Below are positions 41,000 to 49,102 of a stretch of DNA of 64,000 bases, piece by piece. A program made the position numbers and the translations under genes. Below the pieces are notes generated by a model. That model saw nothing but the letters and a program-made list of their open reading frames with translations. It was not told the origin of the DNA and made no database searches. The number at the start of each line of letters is the position of its first letter. The stretch's first letter is position 1. Origin of the DNA: CAZQMX01 sp964594965 (GTDB taxonomy: Bacteria; Patescibacteriota; Minisyncoccia; Portnoybacterales; UBA2143); contig CAZQMX010000001.1 of assembly GCA_964594965.1 (NCBI GenBank), forward strand, positions 62,001 through 126,000, read 5' to 3'.

Positions 41000-42760
41000 T
41001 TAAAATGCTTGTTTAGTTAATTTATTAAATTCCTGGGTTAATTTTCCTAAAGTTGCTTTATCCTTCTTTTCTTCTGCTTTTCTGATAGCTAGATTCAATT
41101 GATTAAACTTATCTTTTAAATATCTCTTTTTTAACTGATTAAAGCAAAAAACAATTTCTTTTTTAGGCTCAAGGTCTTCAATCATGCTTTTTTGGGCTTC
41201 GGCCTTGAAGATTAAATGGTCAATTTGATTAGCTAATTCAATCGGCAAATCTTTTCTGAGTTTATCCAGATTAATCTTTTTCTTCTTATTTTTCCTTATT
41301 CTCTCGAATATCTGGCTTAACTGGGAATTGTTGAATAAATGACTTGGTTCAGCTTGGCATTCTTTTGGATTTTCAGAACAGGATAACATTAAACCAAGAA
41401 CATATTCTTCCAAGTTAATTCTTTGTTCGCGCTTATTATCAGAAACCTCTTTAACCGGTTCCTGTCTAATCTCAGAATCGTACCTCATTTTCCCCATTTC
41501 TTCAACCAAATCACTCTCTTTAGCGCCTAATCTCATAGAGGTTTGATCAAGCCAATGGGATTGCTCAATTCTATTAGGAATCTTTTTGATTATTGGCAGG
41601 ACAATCCGGCTAATTTCTTTTTTTCCTTCAACTGTTTCCGGATCATTCCTGGCCAAGGCAGTGGTTAAATAGAAATCGACTATGTTTTTTGACTCTTTAA
41701 CCGCTTTTTGCCAAAGAGAAATATCTTTTTTAAGGCAATCAGCCGGGTCAGAATTTTGGGGTAAATCAATAACTTTAGCGTTAAAACCAAGTTCAATTGC
41801 CAGATTAACTCCTCTTTTAGTCGCCTCTTCTCCGGCAATGTCCATGTCAAAAGCAGTTGCCAGATTATCGCTGTATCTTTTCAAAGTTCTTAACTGGAAT
41901 TCAGTCAGAGCTGTTCCGGAGCTGGCAACAACGTTTTTAAATCCATTCTGATGAGCCATTAAAACATCAGTTTGTCCTTCAACCAGAACAGAAAGATTTT
42001 CTTTCCTAATATCTAATTTAGCTTTGTTTAGTCCGTAGATAATCCGGCTTTTGTCATAAATTAAGGTATTAGGCGTATTAACATATTTCCCCATTCTTTC
42101 ATCCGGCTTGTTTGGGTTTTCTCTCCCGGTAAATCCAACAACAACCCCATTAATATCAGAAATGGGAAAAATGATTCTGTCACGGAAACGGTCATAGTAT
42201 TTCCCTTTTTCGCTTTTAACCACTAACCCGGTTTTAATAATTTCATCATTGGGATATCCCCGACCATTAAGAAATTCTAATAAGCTTCGCCATTGAGAAG
42301 GGGCATATCCAACCTGCCATTCTTTGATTGTTTCCGGCTTTAATCCTCTTGAAACCAGATATCCTTTCATTTCCTTTCCGGTTCGGCTGGCTTCCAATTG
42401 CCGGACAAAAAAACGATTGGCTAAATCAGCAATTTCATAAGAACGGGTCCTTCTGGTTTGCATTTCCGGATCAACTCTTTTTAATTCAACCCCTGCTCTG
42501 GAGGCCAGCATTTTCAAAGCATCGCCAAATTCAACTCCTTCAATTTCCATGACAAAATCAAAAACACTACCACCCTTTCCGCATCCAAAACAATGCCAGA
42601 TCTGCCTTTCAGGAGAAACCATAAAAGAAGGTGTTTTTTCGGAATGAAAAGGACAAGGGGCTTTATGATTTCTCCCCGCTTTCTGTAATCGAACATACCC
42701 ATTGATTACATCAATGATATCTAACTTGTTTTTAATCTCATCTATTTGTGAATCAGCCAT
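41000..42760 (-). CDS. dnaG: DNA primase DnaG
   Basis: Makes replication primers, 586 residues. The zinc ribbon is CPFHSEKTPSF...HCFGCGKGG (residues 36-62). The catalytic core has KSRIIYGLNKAK, the Toprim stretch LVEGQTDVLMAHQNGFKNVVASSGTALT and DMDIAGEEATKRG. The C-terminal helicase-interaction domain is present but divergent. The start overlaps the NUDIX gene by eight bases, so translation is coupled. Confidence 0.97.
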   Translation of the reverse strand: MADSQIDEIKNKLDIIDVINGYVRLQKAGRNHKAPCPFHSEKTPSFMVSPERQIWHCFGCGKGGSVFDFVMEIEGVEFGDALKMLASRAGVELKRVDPEMQTRRTRSYEIADLANRFFVRQLEASRTGKEMKGYLVSRGLKPETIKEWQVGYAPSQWRSLLEFLNGRGYPNDEIIKTGLVVKSEKGKYYDRFRDRIIFPISDINGVVVGFTGRENPNKPDERMGKYVNTPNTLIYDKSRIIYGLNKAKLDIRKENLSVLVEGQTDVLMAHQNGFKNVVASSGTALTEFQLRTLKRYSDNLATAFDMDIAGEEATKRGVNLAIELGFNAKVIDLPQNSDPADCLKKDISLWQKAVKESKNIVDFYLTTALARNDPETVEGKKEISRIVLPIIKKIPNRIEQSHWLDQTSMRLGAKESDLVEEMGKMRYDSEIRQEPVKEVSDNKREQRINLEEYVLGLMLSCSENPKECQAEPSHLFNNSQLSQIFERIRKNKKKKINLDKLRKDLPIELANQIDHLIFKAEAQKSMIEDLEPKKEIVFCFNQLKKRYLKDKFNQLNLAIRKAEEKKDKATLGKLTQEFNKLTKQAF

Positions 42761-43229
42761 GCTTTTTCCCCTTTAATATCTTATCAACCATTTCAATTTC
42801 TCCTAACATTCCTTCAATTAAGTCATATTTCTTGGCTTGCTGGCAAGTTACCCAGGCAGAATCTATACTATCTTTATCCAGTTTAACCCGGCCTGATTTA
42901 TATGGACAATAAAAACTTAGAATAATCACTGGAATTCCATCTGGTCTAATAAAAGTAATATCTAAAAGATATTTTATTTTCCCAACCTCTAAACCAACTT
43001 CTTCCTTTATTTCCCGTCTTAAAGATCTCTCGGCAGCAAAATACCAGTGGTCTTTGGTAGTTTTAGGGGAATTAATATAATCATCAGTTTCCAATCCCCC
43101 GCCTGGCACAACCCACTGACCCGGAAAGGCATTCTTATCCAGACTTCTCCGAGTAATTAAGTACTTTCCTTTCCTATGAATAATGGCTGTCAGGGCAATC
43201 CGATGTGATTCTTTGTTTTTAATTTTCAT
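42753..43229 (-). CDS. NUDIX hydrolase with an expanded NUDIX box
   Basis: 158 residues. The fold is complete. The box reads PGGGLETDD, then an insertion, then AAERSLRREIKEEVGLEV, so REIKEEVG is intact but the glycine loop is lengthened by about ten residues. Likely a nucleotide or nucleotide-sugar pyrophosphatase. The substrate cannot be assigned. It overlaps GIY-YIG by the ATGA tetranucleotide and dnaG by eight bases. Confidence 0.85.
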   Translation of the reverse strand: MKIKNKESHRIALTAIIHRKGKYLITRRSLDKNAFPGQWVVPGGGLETDDYINSPKTTKDHWYFAAERSLRREIKEEVGLEVGKIKYLLDITFIRPDGIPVIILSFYCPYKSGRVKLDKDSIDSAWVTCQQAKKYDLIEGMLGEIEMVDKILKGKKHG

Positions 43230-43465
43230 ATATTAACAAAGTGTCTTTTAATAAACGCTCGACCCGAGCCAGATTTAAGATACTTTTCAAACTTGAAAGC
43301 TATGTACTTATCTCTAATCGCAAAATAAAAATCTAACTCCACAGGTAAAATATTTTTCGTTGCTGGTATATTACCTTTTTTATGTCTTTCCAGTCTGCTT
43401 TTAAGATTATCTGTACAGCCGACATAATAACCGTTCTTACATTTTAAACTATAAATATAATACAC
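43226..43465 (-). CDS. GIY-YIG domain protein (single-domain)
   Basis: 79 residues from the GTG at 43465, starting VYYIYSLKCKNGYYVGCTDNLKSRLERH, the GIY-YIG core with its arginine. The end KYLKSGSGRAFIKRHF is typical of the UPF0213-like single-domain family. A longer reading to 43609 runs backwards through the tRNA-Ser gene and is not real. It lies between tRNA-Ser and NUDIX. Confidence 0.85.
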   Translation of the reverse strand: MYYIYSLKCKNGYYVGCTDNLKSRLERHKKGNIPATKNILPVELDFYFAIRDKYIAFKFEKYLKSGSGRAFIKRHFVNI

Positions 43466-43507
43466 AATTATTCCCCGCTTTCGCGTATCTTCGGCGGACT
43501 TCGTCAC

Positions 43508-43540
43508 GCCGTAGCCACGCTTCAGCGTGGCGAAGGCGGA
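43508..43540. repeat. Palindromic element abutting the tRNA-Ser 3' end (family A)
   Basis: CGCCGTAGCCACGC, loop TTCA, GCGTGGCGAAGGCGG. Its last GGCGG bases overlap the final acceptor bases of tRNA-Ser, as if inserted exactly at the tRNA end. It may form the transcript's 3' hairpin. Confidence 0.85.
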
Positions 43541-43623
43541 GAGGGAGGGATTCGAACCCTCGATACCGGTAAAGGTATACTGCCTTTCCAAGGCAGCGCA
43601 CTCGGCCACTATGCGACCTCTCC
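43537..43623 (-). tRNA. tRNA-Ser (anticodon GGA)
   Basis: Class II tRNA of 87 bases. Acceptor GGAGAGG/CCTCTCC, anticodon arm CTGCC-TTGGAAA-GGCAG, a long variable arm containing ACCTTTACCGGT, T-arm GGTTCGAATCC, discriminator G73. CCA is not encoded. The first base follows the stop codon of the 84-residue gene with no gap. Confidence 0.95.
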
Positions 43624-43878
43624 CTATTTCTTAAAATGCTCTTCTAATTTGCCTTTTATCTTTGCTACCTCATGATGACTTAATTGGTCATGCGGATTAT
43701 ACTTCAACCGATTAATCTCTCTTTTCATTTTAGTTTTAGTCACGCCTCTTTTAAGGGATTCCTGAAAAACACCCTCGACATAGGCTCGTTCTTTAGGTGA
43801 TAATTGCGGAATATCTTTTATTGCTTTTTTGAATTCATCCCGCTTTATTCTTTTTGGGCTTGGGGAAAATAATCCCAT
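43624..43878 (-). CDS. Small basic helical protein, unknown
   Basis: 84 residues, rich in lysine and arginine (KRIKRDEFKKAIKDIPQLSPKERAYVEGVF). No enzyme motif. The pattern of short helices could bind nucleic acid. It starts 12 bases after htpX, and its TAG stop directly abuts tRNA-Ser, so the tRNA is probably processed from the same transcript. Confidence 0.75.
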   Translation of the reverse strand: MGLFSPSPKRIKRDEFKKAIKDIPQLSPKERAYVEGVFQESLKRGVTKTKMKREINRLKYNPHDQLSHHEVAKIKGKLEEHFKK

Positions 43879-43890
43879 AATTTTACCTTT

Positions 43891-44784
43891 CTACATCCTC
43901 ATCCCCCGCAGGTTTTTAATTCTTTTTTCTATTGGCGGATGAGATAAAAACCATTTGGCGACCTTTTTCCCTTTAAAGGGATTGGCAATATACATATGAG
44001 CCATGGCCTTATTAGCCACTTTTAATGGAGTTGAATCTTTTGAAATCTTTTCTAATGCCCTGGCTAATCCTTCTGGATATCTGGTCAAAAGCGCTCCATC
44101 GGCATCTGCTAAAAACTCTCTTTTTCTTGAAACAGATAATTGAATTAATTTGGCAAACAAGGGCGATAAGATGGCCAGAGCAATACCAGTTATTGCCATA
44201 ATGGCGGCAAGTTGATCTCCTTCCCGGCTACTTCTTCTTCTCCCGCCAAAAATACTCCATCTTAAAAACCAATCAGAGAGCAAAACTACCATTCCAACTA
44301 AAACCACAACAACAGTCTGTAAAAGGATATCTCGGTTGCCAATATGACTTAATTCATGGGCAATGACTCCTTCTAGTTCGCTTTTTTCCAGTTTTTCAAG
44401 TAATCCCCTGGTTACTGCGATAACTGCTTTTTCCGGATTTCTTCCTGTGGCAAAAGCGTTGGGTGACATTTCCTCAATAATATATATTTTAGGCAAAGGC
44501 AATCCAGCAGTAATACAAAGATTTTCAACAATTCGGTATAATTCTGGATTGTCTTGTTTTTTAATTTCCTTTGCCTTGCTAATAGCTAAAACAATCTTAT
44601 CTGAATACCAATAGGAGGTAAAACTCATTAGAGTACTGAAGATAACAGCAATAATCAAAACAACTGGACTGTTGAATTGGTAGGAAAAAACCCAACCCAG
44701 GCCAATGACAAAAATGAGGAATATTGTCATTAAAAACCAGGTCCGACGGATATTAGCGTCTTTGTGAGTGTATAGGGTGGGCAT
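43891..44784 (-). CDS. htpX: HtpX-like membrane zinc metalloprotease (M48)
   Basis: Membrane protease for misfolded membrane proteins. 297 residues. Two N-terminal helices, zinc motif HELSH (in VIAHELSHIGNRDILLQ), then two more helices and the third ligand region RKREFLADADGALLTRYPEGLA. The end, SHPPIEKRIKNLRGM, is characteristic. It lies downstream of lemA, the common lemA-htpX pairing, with a zinc microprotein in between. Confidence 0.95.
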   Translation of the reverse strand: MPTLYTHKDANIRRTWFLMTIFLIFVIGLGWVFSYQFNSPVVLIIAVIFSTLMSFTSYWYSDKIVLAISKAKEIKKQDNPELYRIVENLCITAGLPLPKIYIIEEMSPNAFATGRNPEKAVIAVTRGLLEKLEKSELEGVIAHELSHIGNRDILLQTVVVVLVGMVVLLSDWFLRWSIFGGRRRSSREGDQLAAIMAITGIALAILSPLFAKLIQLSVSRKREFLADADGALLTRYPEGLARALEKISKDSTPLKVANKAMAHMYIANPFKGKKVAKWFLSHPPIEKRIKNLRGMRM

Positions 44785-44827
44785 TATAGAATACTTTAGG
44801 AGAAGGAGGAGGATGTTTTTTAATAGG

Positions 44828-44998
44828 TTATGCGTTTTTTCTTTCAGAACAATCGTTTTTACACCTTGTCCTACCTGAATCTATATTGATCAGAAGCCGA
44901 GATTCGCATTTTGGGCAGATATTAGAAGTATCAATAGATTCAATCCATTTGTCGGGATCATACCATTCATTATATCTTTCTTGAGCGGACTCAAGCAT
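44828..44998 (-). CDS. 56-residue zinc-ribbon-like microprotein
   Basis: Frame MLESAQERYNEWYDP..., with CPKC near residues 28-31 and a second pair, CKNDC, at 46-50. Together they form a plausible zinc knuckle. The ATG is preceded by the perfect ribosome site AAAGGAGG at ideal spacing. It sits between lemA and htpX on the same strand. I know no family for it. Tryptophans near 12 and 18 suggest a short structured N-terminus. Confidence 0.75.
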   Translation of the reverse strand: MLESAQERYNEWYDPDKWIESIDTSNICPKCESRLLINIDSGRTRCKNDCSERKNA

Positions 44999-45036
44999 AC
45001 TACCTCCTTTCTCATCCTCCTCTTAAAATATTCTAT

Positions 45037-45594
45037 TTAAAATTCAACTTTGACTGGTTCTCGTTCGGCCTCTCCTCCTAATTCAAAGAAATCTCTTTTA
45101 GTGAATCCAAGCATGCCGGCAACCATATTGTTTGGAAATGTCTGGATTTTAGTGTTAAAATCTCTAACATTGCCGTTATAGAATCTCCTCGCTGCCTGAA
45201 TCTTATTCTCCGTATCAGATAATTCTCTCTGAAGTTCTAAAAAGTTCTGATTAGCTTTTAAATCAGGGTAACTTTCTGCAACAGCAAACAAACTTTTCAG
45301 AGCGCCGGTCAACATATTTTCCGCCTGGCCTTTTTCTTCCGGATTCTGGGCTCCCATTGCTTTTGTTCTGGCTTCGGTTACTCTTTCTAAAACTTCTCTT
45401 TCATGTTTGGCATAACCCTTAACAGTATTGACCAAATTAGGAATCAGGTTGTATCTTCTTTTTAATTGGACATCAATATCAGACCAGGCCTCATCAGTCC
45501 TGTTTCTGAACTTAATCAGGCCGTTATAGATTCCGATTAGCCAGAAAGCTATAACAGCGGCAATGCCTAAAACGACCCATAAGAATATAGTCAT
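45037..45594 (-). CDS. lemA: LemA family protein
   Basis: 185 residues. One N-terminal helix (WVVLGIAAVIAFWLIGIYN), then the four-helix domain with AWSDIDVQLKRRYNLIPNLVNTVKGYAKHE, a hallmark of LemA. Ends with GMLGFTKRDFFELGGEAER. The function is unknown, though it is often linked to HtpX. A palindromic element lies between an old AAGGAG and the ATG. The new GAGGT at the element edge is nine bases from the start. Confidence 0.95.
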   Translation of the reverse strand: MTIFLWVVLGIAAVIAFWLIGIYNGLIKFRNRTDEAWSDIDVQLKRRYNLIPNLVNTVKGYAKHEREVLERVTEARTKAMGAQNPEEKGQAENMLTGALKSLFAVAESYPDLKANQNFLELQRELSDTENKIQAARRFYNGNVRDFNTKIQTFPNNMVAGMLGFTKRDFFELGGEAEREPVKVEF

Positions 45595-45607
45595 ATTTTT
45601 TTTACCT

Positions 45608-45643
45608 CGCCGTAGTCCTGTAATTTTACAGGACGAAGGCGGG
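45608..45643. repeat. Palindromic element in the lemA leader (family A)
   Basis: CGCCGTAG, stem TCCTGTAA/TTACAGGA, then CGAAGGCGGG. It sits between AAGGAG (45645-45650) and the lemA start. Its flank gives a second Shine-Dalgarno, GAGGT, at 45604-45608. Confidence 0.85.
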
Positions 45644-45667
45644 TCTCCTTATATTAATTCTAGTTTT

Positions 45668-45695
45668 ATTATACTGCCTTTATAATTAAAATCAA
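45668..45695 (-). promoter_or_regulatory. Promoter of lemA
   Basis: On the minus strand TTGATT, a 16-base spacer and a perfect TATAAT, about 75 bases before the lemA ATG. Confidence 0.78.
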
Positions 45696-45730
45696 TGATT
45701 GACAAATTATTGTTTTCACCAGGAAATCAG

Positions 45731-45768
45731 AAAGGCGGCTGTCGTCAAAAAAGATGACAGCCGCCTTT
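45731..45768 (-). terminator. Terminator of groESL
   Basis: Perfect 13-bp stem AAAGGCGGCTGTC/GACAGCCGCCTTT with a 12-base loop, 26 bases after the groEL stop. The tract after it on the minus strand is only CTGATTT. A similar GGCGGCTGG stem is at 56064. Confidence 0.8.
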
Positions 45769-45793
45769 AAATTCAGCACAAGTTAATATTTTC

Positions 45794-47431
45794 TTACATC
45801 ATTCCCGGCATTCCGCCGCCGGGCATGCCGCCTCCCATTGGAGGGGCGGCTTCTTTATTCTCCGGTAAATCAGTTACAACTACTTCAGTCGTTAAAAACA
45901 TAGAAGCGGCTGAAGAAGCATTTTCCAGAGCAGAACGAGTTACCCTAACCGGATCCATAACACCGGCATCAAACAAATCCTGATACTTATTCTTTGCCGC
46001 ATTGTATCCGTAGCCGCCGGATTTCTTTTTAACTTCATCAGCGACAACAGCGCCGTCTAATCCGGCATTTTCAGCAATTTGTCTTAATGGCTCTTCTAAT
46101 GCTCTTTTTAGAATTGCCAGACCAATCTTGGCATCGCCTCTGACTTTAACTTCATCCAATGCTTTTAATCCTCTGATTAAAGCAACGCCGCCGCCCGGAA
46201 CAATTCCTTCAGCCACAGCAGCTTTGGTTGCGTTAACAGCATCTTCAATTTTAGCCTGTTTGTATTTTTGTTCTGATTCAGTTGCAGCGCCGACTTTAAT
46301 AACAGCAACCCCACCGGCTAATTTAGCCAAACGTTCCTGTAATTTTTCTTTATCAAAATCAGAATCAGTTTGTTCTAATTCTCTTTTAATTTGTTCAATT
46401 CTTCCTTCAATTTCTGGTCTTTTACCTTTACCTTCGACAATAGTTGTGTTTTCTTTATCAGATAAAACTCTTCTTGCTCGGCCAAGTTGTTTTAATTCAG
46501 TTGTTTCCAATTTCAGGCCAACTTCTTCAGAAATGACTTGGGCTCCGGTTAAAACAGCAATATCTTCAAGCATTTCTTTTCTTCGGTCGCCAAATCCAGG
46601 AGCTTTAATTGCCAAAGCATTAAAGGTTCCCCTTAATTTGTTAACAACTAAAGTTGCTAAAGCATCGCCATCAACATCTTCGGCGATAATAGCCAGATCT
46701 TTTTTGCCGGTTTGGCTGACTTTTTCCAAAAGAGGCAAAAGTTCCTGAATGCTGGAGATTTTTTTATCAGTAATTAAAATGTATGGGTCCTCGTAATCAG
46801 CCTGCATTTTCTCCGGGCTGGTAATCATGTAGGGAGAAATATATCCTCGGTCAAATCTCATTCCTTTAACAGTTTCTTTGGAAAGCCCAAAGGTTTGTGA
46901 CTCTTCAACGGTAATGACGCCGTCTTTACCGATTTCCTGAATAGCCTCGGCAATTAATTCGCCAACTTTGGAATCTTCAGCTGAAATAGTTGCTACCTGG
47001 GCAATTTCAGATTTACCGGATAAAGGCTTAGCCATTTTCTTTAAATATTGAATAACAGCCTTAACTCCTTCTTCCATTCCTTTTTTAACGGATAAAGGGT
47101 TAGCTCCGGCAGCGACATTTTTGAGTCCCTGGGCGACCATGGCCTGGGTTAAAAGAGTTGCCGTTGTTGTTCCGTCACCAGCCAAATCATTGGTCTTTGA
47201 AGCAACTTCTTTAACTAATTCAGCGCCAATATTTTCAAACTTATTCTCTAATTCAATTTCTTTAGCAATAGTTACTCCGTCATTAGTAATTTCCGGAGAA
47301 CCAAAGCCCTTGTCTAAAACAACATTGCGACCCTTGGGGCCCAATGTCACTTTAACGGCGTTAGCTAGTTTATCAACGCCTTTTTTTAATTTCCTCCTTG
47401 CCTGTTCGTTATACTTAATTTGTTTAGCCAT
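45794..47431 (-). CDS. groEL: Chaperonin GroEL
   Basis: 60-kDa chaperonin of 545 residues. Conserved KFGSPEITNDGVTIAKEIE-type start (GFGSPEITNDGVTIAKEIEL), AGDGTTTATLL, and EDVDGDALATLVVNKLRG, through GGVAVIKVGAATE. The C-terminal GGM tail ends PGGGMPGMM. It starts four bases after groES. Group I chaperonin, full length. Confidence 0.98.
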   Translation of the reverse strand: MAKQIKYNEQARRKLKKGVDKLANAVKVTLGPKGRNVVLDKGFGSPEITNDGVTIAKEIELENKFENIGAELVKEVASKTNDLAGDGTTTATLLTQAMVAQGLKNVAAGANPLSVKKGMEEGVKAVIQYLKKMAKPLSGKSEIAQVATISAEDSKVGELIAEAIQEIGKDGVITVEESQTFGLSKETVKGMRFDRGYISPYMITSPEKMQADYEDPYILITDKKISSIQELLPLLEKVSQTGKKDLAIIAEDVDGDALATLVVNKLRGTFNALAIKAPGFGDRRKEMLEDIAVLTGAQVISEEVGLKLETTELKQLGRARRVLSDKENTTIVEGKGKRPEIEGRIEQIKRELEQTDSDFDKEKLQERLAKLAGGVAVIKVGAATESEQKYKQAKIEDAVNATKAAVAEGIVPGGGVALIRGLKALDEVKVRGDAKIGLAILKRALEEPLRQIAENAGLDGAVVADEVKKKSGGYGYNAAKNKYQDLFDAGVMDPVRVTRSALENASSAASMFLTTEVVVTDLPENKEAAPPMGGGMPGGGMPGMM

Positions 47432-47435
47432 AATT

Positions 47436-47714
47436 TTATTTATCTAAAACCGCCAAGATATCCTCCTCTCTGGCAATTAAATACTCCTTATTATCAATCT
47501 TAATCTCATTTGGACCGTATTTAGTAAACAAGACAATATCGCCAACTTTAACGCCGACGGACTTGTTTTTTTTGCCCGGACCAACGGCAATAACCTTGCC
47601 CTGTTCCGGCTTTTCTTTATCAGCCGTATCAGGCAGAATAATGCCGGATTTAGTTTTTTCTTCTGTTGAAATTGGTTCAATTAGAACCCGATCTGCTAAT
47701 GGTTTGATGTTCAT
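47436..47714 (-). CDS. groES: Co-chaperonin GroES
   Basis: 92 residues from the ATG at 47714, starting MNIKPLADRVLIEPISTEEKTKSG, with the mobile loop region KTKSGIILPDTA and ending AREEDILAVLDK. A ten-residue upstream extension lies in a low-complexity repeat and is rejected. An AGGAGG occurs 55 bases upstream, too far to help this start. The ATG itself has no nearby ribosome site. Confidence 0.96.
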   Translation of the reverse strand: MNIKPLADRVLIEPISTEEKTKSGIILPDTADKEKPEQGKVIAVGPGKKNKSVGVKVGDIVLFTKYGPNEIKIDNKEYLIAREEDILAVLDK

Positions 47715-47760
47715 GCTATTCAAAAAACAATAAACAGTGAACAATGAACAATAACAAACT
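47715..47760. repeat. Low-complexity repeat before groES (family G)
   Basis: Repeated AACAATRAACA units lie between the promoter and the groES ATG. They resemble one arm of the inverted repeats at 55230-55335. Confidence 0.5.
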
Positions 47761-47798
47761 ATTACTCAATGCCTCCTATTTATTGCCTGATTTATTCT

Positions 47799-47827
47799 AT
47801 TTTAAGCGAAGACGAATAAAAAGTCAA
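47799..47827 (-). promoter_or_regulatory. Promoter of groESL
   Basis: On the minus strand TTGACT, a 17-base spacer and TAAAAT. The -35 overlaps the stop of the nucleotidyltransferase gene. No CIRCE inverted repeat was found, so HrcA control is not evident. Confidence 0.78.
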
Positions 47828-48786
47828 GGATTTAGTCCTGAATCCTCCTCCTGGCCTAATTCTTCAAATCCCAATCCCTTCATTTTAAGATTGTATTTTT
47901 TTAAAACTTCTTTTTCAGGAGAATCAGGATGGAATTCCAATTGATTATCATCGAAAACAACCCTTCCCCCGGATTGATAAGTCAAAGGATCTTTTTTAAT
48001 TCTTTTTTCCTGGAATTTTCTCAGAATTGATTCGAGCCAGTCCCCTATTCTTTCATTAAGAAAAAATTCTCTTAACCTTCTGGTAAAAGTAAAAAGAGAA
48101 TTAAGTTTAATTATTTTTAAATATCCCCTTTCTTTCCTGGGGCAAAAGGATAAATATTGATTAATCCATTGATTAGCTTTTTGGAATTTTCTGTAAATCC
48201 CCTTTTCAATTTCTAAAATTGGAACTAGATGAACATAGGTCTGGGCATTATACAGGCTCCTGAAAGGAATTTTTAATGAATTATTAGTTAAATAGTGATT
48301 AAGACAGATTCGGTCCTGGGTTAATTTCCCATGGCGGCGCTGACCGATTAAATGGCAGAAGAGAGTGACTAATCCCCGGCAGGTCCAAATCCTTCCTGAT
48401 TTCGAAATGATTAACAGATCAATATCCGATTCTTTTTTAGGATTATTCATTGCCAGAGAACCACTAATGGCAACCATTCGGACAAAAGGGATAACTTGAA
48501 AGGCCCTGATTATTCGTCTGGTCTTTTTGTATTTTCTATCTGCGATTTTCTGTTTTTCAATTCTTTGGTTAATAATTTCTTCTCGGTTTTTGAGGAAATA
48601 GAATCCGTTTTTCTGTTCAATTAAATTATTTAATTCAGAACTGTTTTCCAAAATTTCTAGAACCCGACCAAGATTATTTCTTTTTTTTGAAATTAGATAT
48701 TTAAAAACTTCAACCCCGGTCAAAGGTCTTTCTAAAACATCGTAATAGACCAAAGTTGATAAAATGGATTTTTCTAGACTATTCAT
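47824..48786 (-). CDS. Nucleotidyltransferase-fold protein with N-terminal winged-helix-like region
   Basis: 320 residues. Pol-beta-type nucleotidyltransferase motif GSLAMNNPKKESDIDLLII (GS...D-x-D) near residues 112-130. The preceding 90 residues look like a helix-turn-helix domain (LSTLVYYDVLERPLTGVEVFKYL). The C-terminal half is basic and helical. It could be an MNT-type AMP-transferase or a stand-alone substrate-modifying enzyme. No HEPN toxin partner is adjacent. Confidence 0.78.
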   Translation of the reverse strand: MNSLEKSILSTLVYYDVLERPLTGVEVFKYLISKKRNNLGRVLEILENSSELNNLIEQKNGFYFLKNREEIINQRIEKQKIADRKYKKTRRIIRAFQVIPFVRMVAISGSLAMNNPKKESDIDLLIISKSGRIWTCRGLVTLFCHLIGQRRHGKLTQDRICLNHYLTNNSLKIPFRSLYNAQTYVHLVPILEIEKGIYRKFQKANQWINQYLSFCPRKERGYLKIIKLNSLFTFTRRLREFFLNERIGDWLESILRKFQEKRIKKDPLTYQSGGRVVFDDNQLEFHPDSPEKEVLKKYNLKMKGLGFEELGQEEDSGLNP

Positions 48787-48818
48787 ATTTCTATCATAAC
48801 TTATTTAAAAACAAAGAA

Positions 48819-48862
48819 AAAGCGTTGGCCTTGAATTTTAATCAATCTGGGACCAACGCTTT
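48819..48862 (-). terminator. Terminator after the 65-residue gene
   Basis: Stem AAAGCGTTGG/CCAACGCTTT with a 24-base loop. On the minus strand it is followed by TTCTTTGTTTTT. Confidence 0.75.
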
Positions 48863-48879
48863 AACGCTCGCATAATTTT

Positions 48880-49077
48880 TTATGGGAGAAGTAAGCCAGT
48901 TTTCACCATTGATCGGAGCTCTTTGACAGACATATTGTTCCATCCTGCTTGCAACACTAAGCGTTGACGCTCTGCATCAACGGTGTCTTTAATGCTTTCA
49001 GGCGCATTCCCAGGAATCGGCTTTATTTCATCAAGTATTCCTTCTATTAATCTAGCTTTTTCTTCAAATTCGCTCAT
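48880..49077 (-). CDS. Small acidic protein, unknown
   Basis: 65 residues, MSEFEEKARLIEGILDEIKPIPGNAP... ending KTGLLLP. Strong ribosome site AGAAGGAGG before the ATG, and its own terminator 18 bases downstream. No motif is recognised. It lies between the TsaB-like fragment and the nucleotidyltransferase. Confidence 0.7.
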   Translation of the reverse strand: MSEFEEKARLIEGILDEIKPIPGNAPESIKDTVDAERQRLVLQAGWNNMSVKELRSMVKTGLLLP

Positions 49078-49102
49078 AATTCCTCCTTCTAGTTAAAGAA
49101 CC

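Noticed and set aside
43466..43609. N-terminal extension of the GIY-YIG protein
   Set aside because: It would be translated from the tRNA-Ser gene and a palindromic element.
46128..46748. 206-residue plus-strand frame antisense to groEL
   Set aside because: Its serine/leucine-rich composition is the mirror of GroEL codons, and it has no start signal. It is a shadow.
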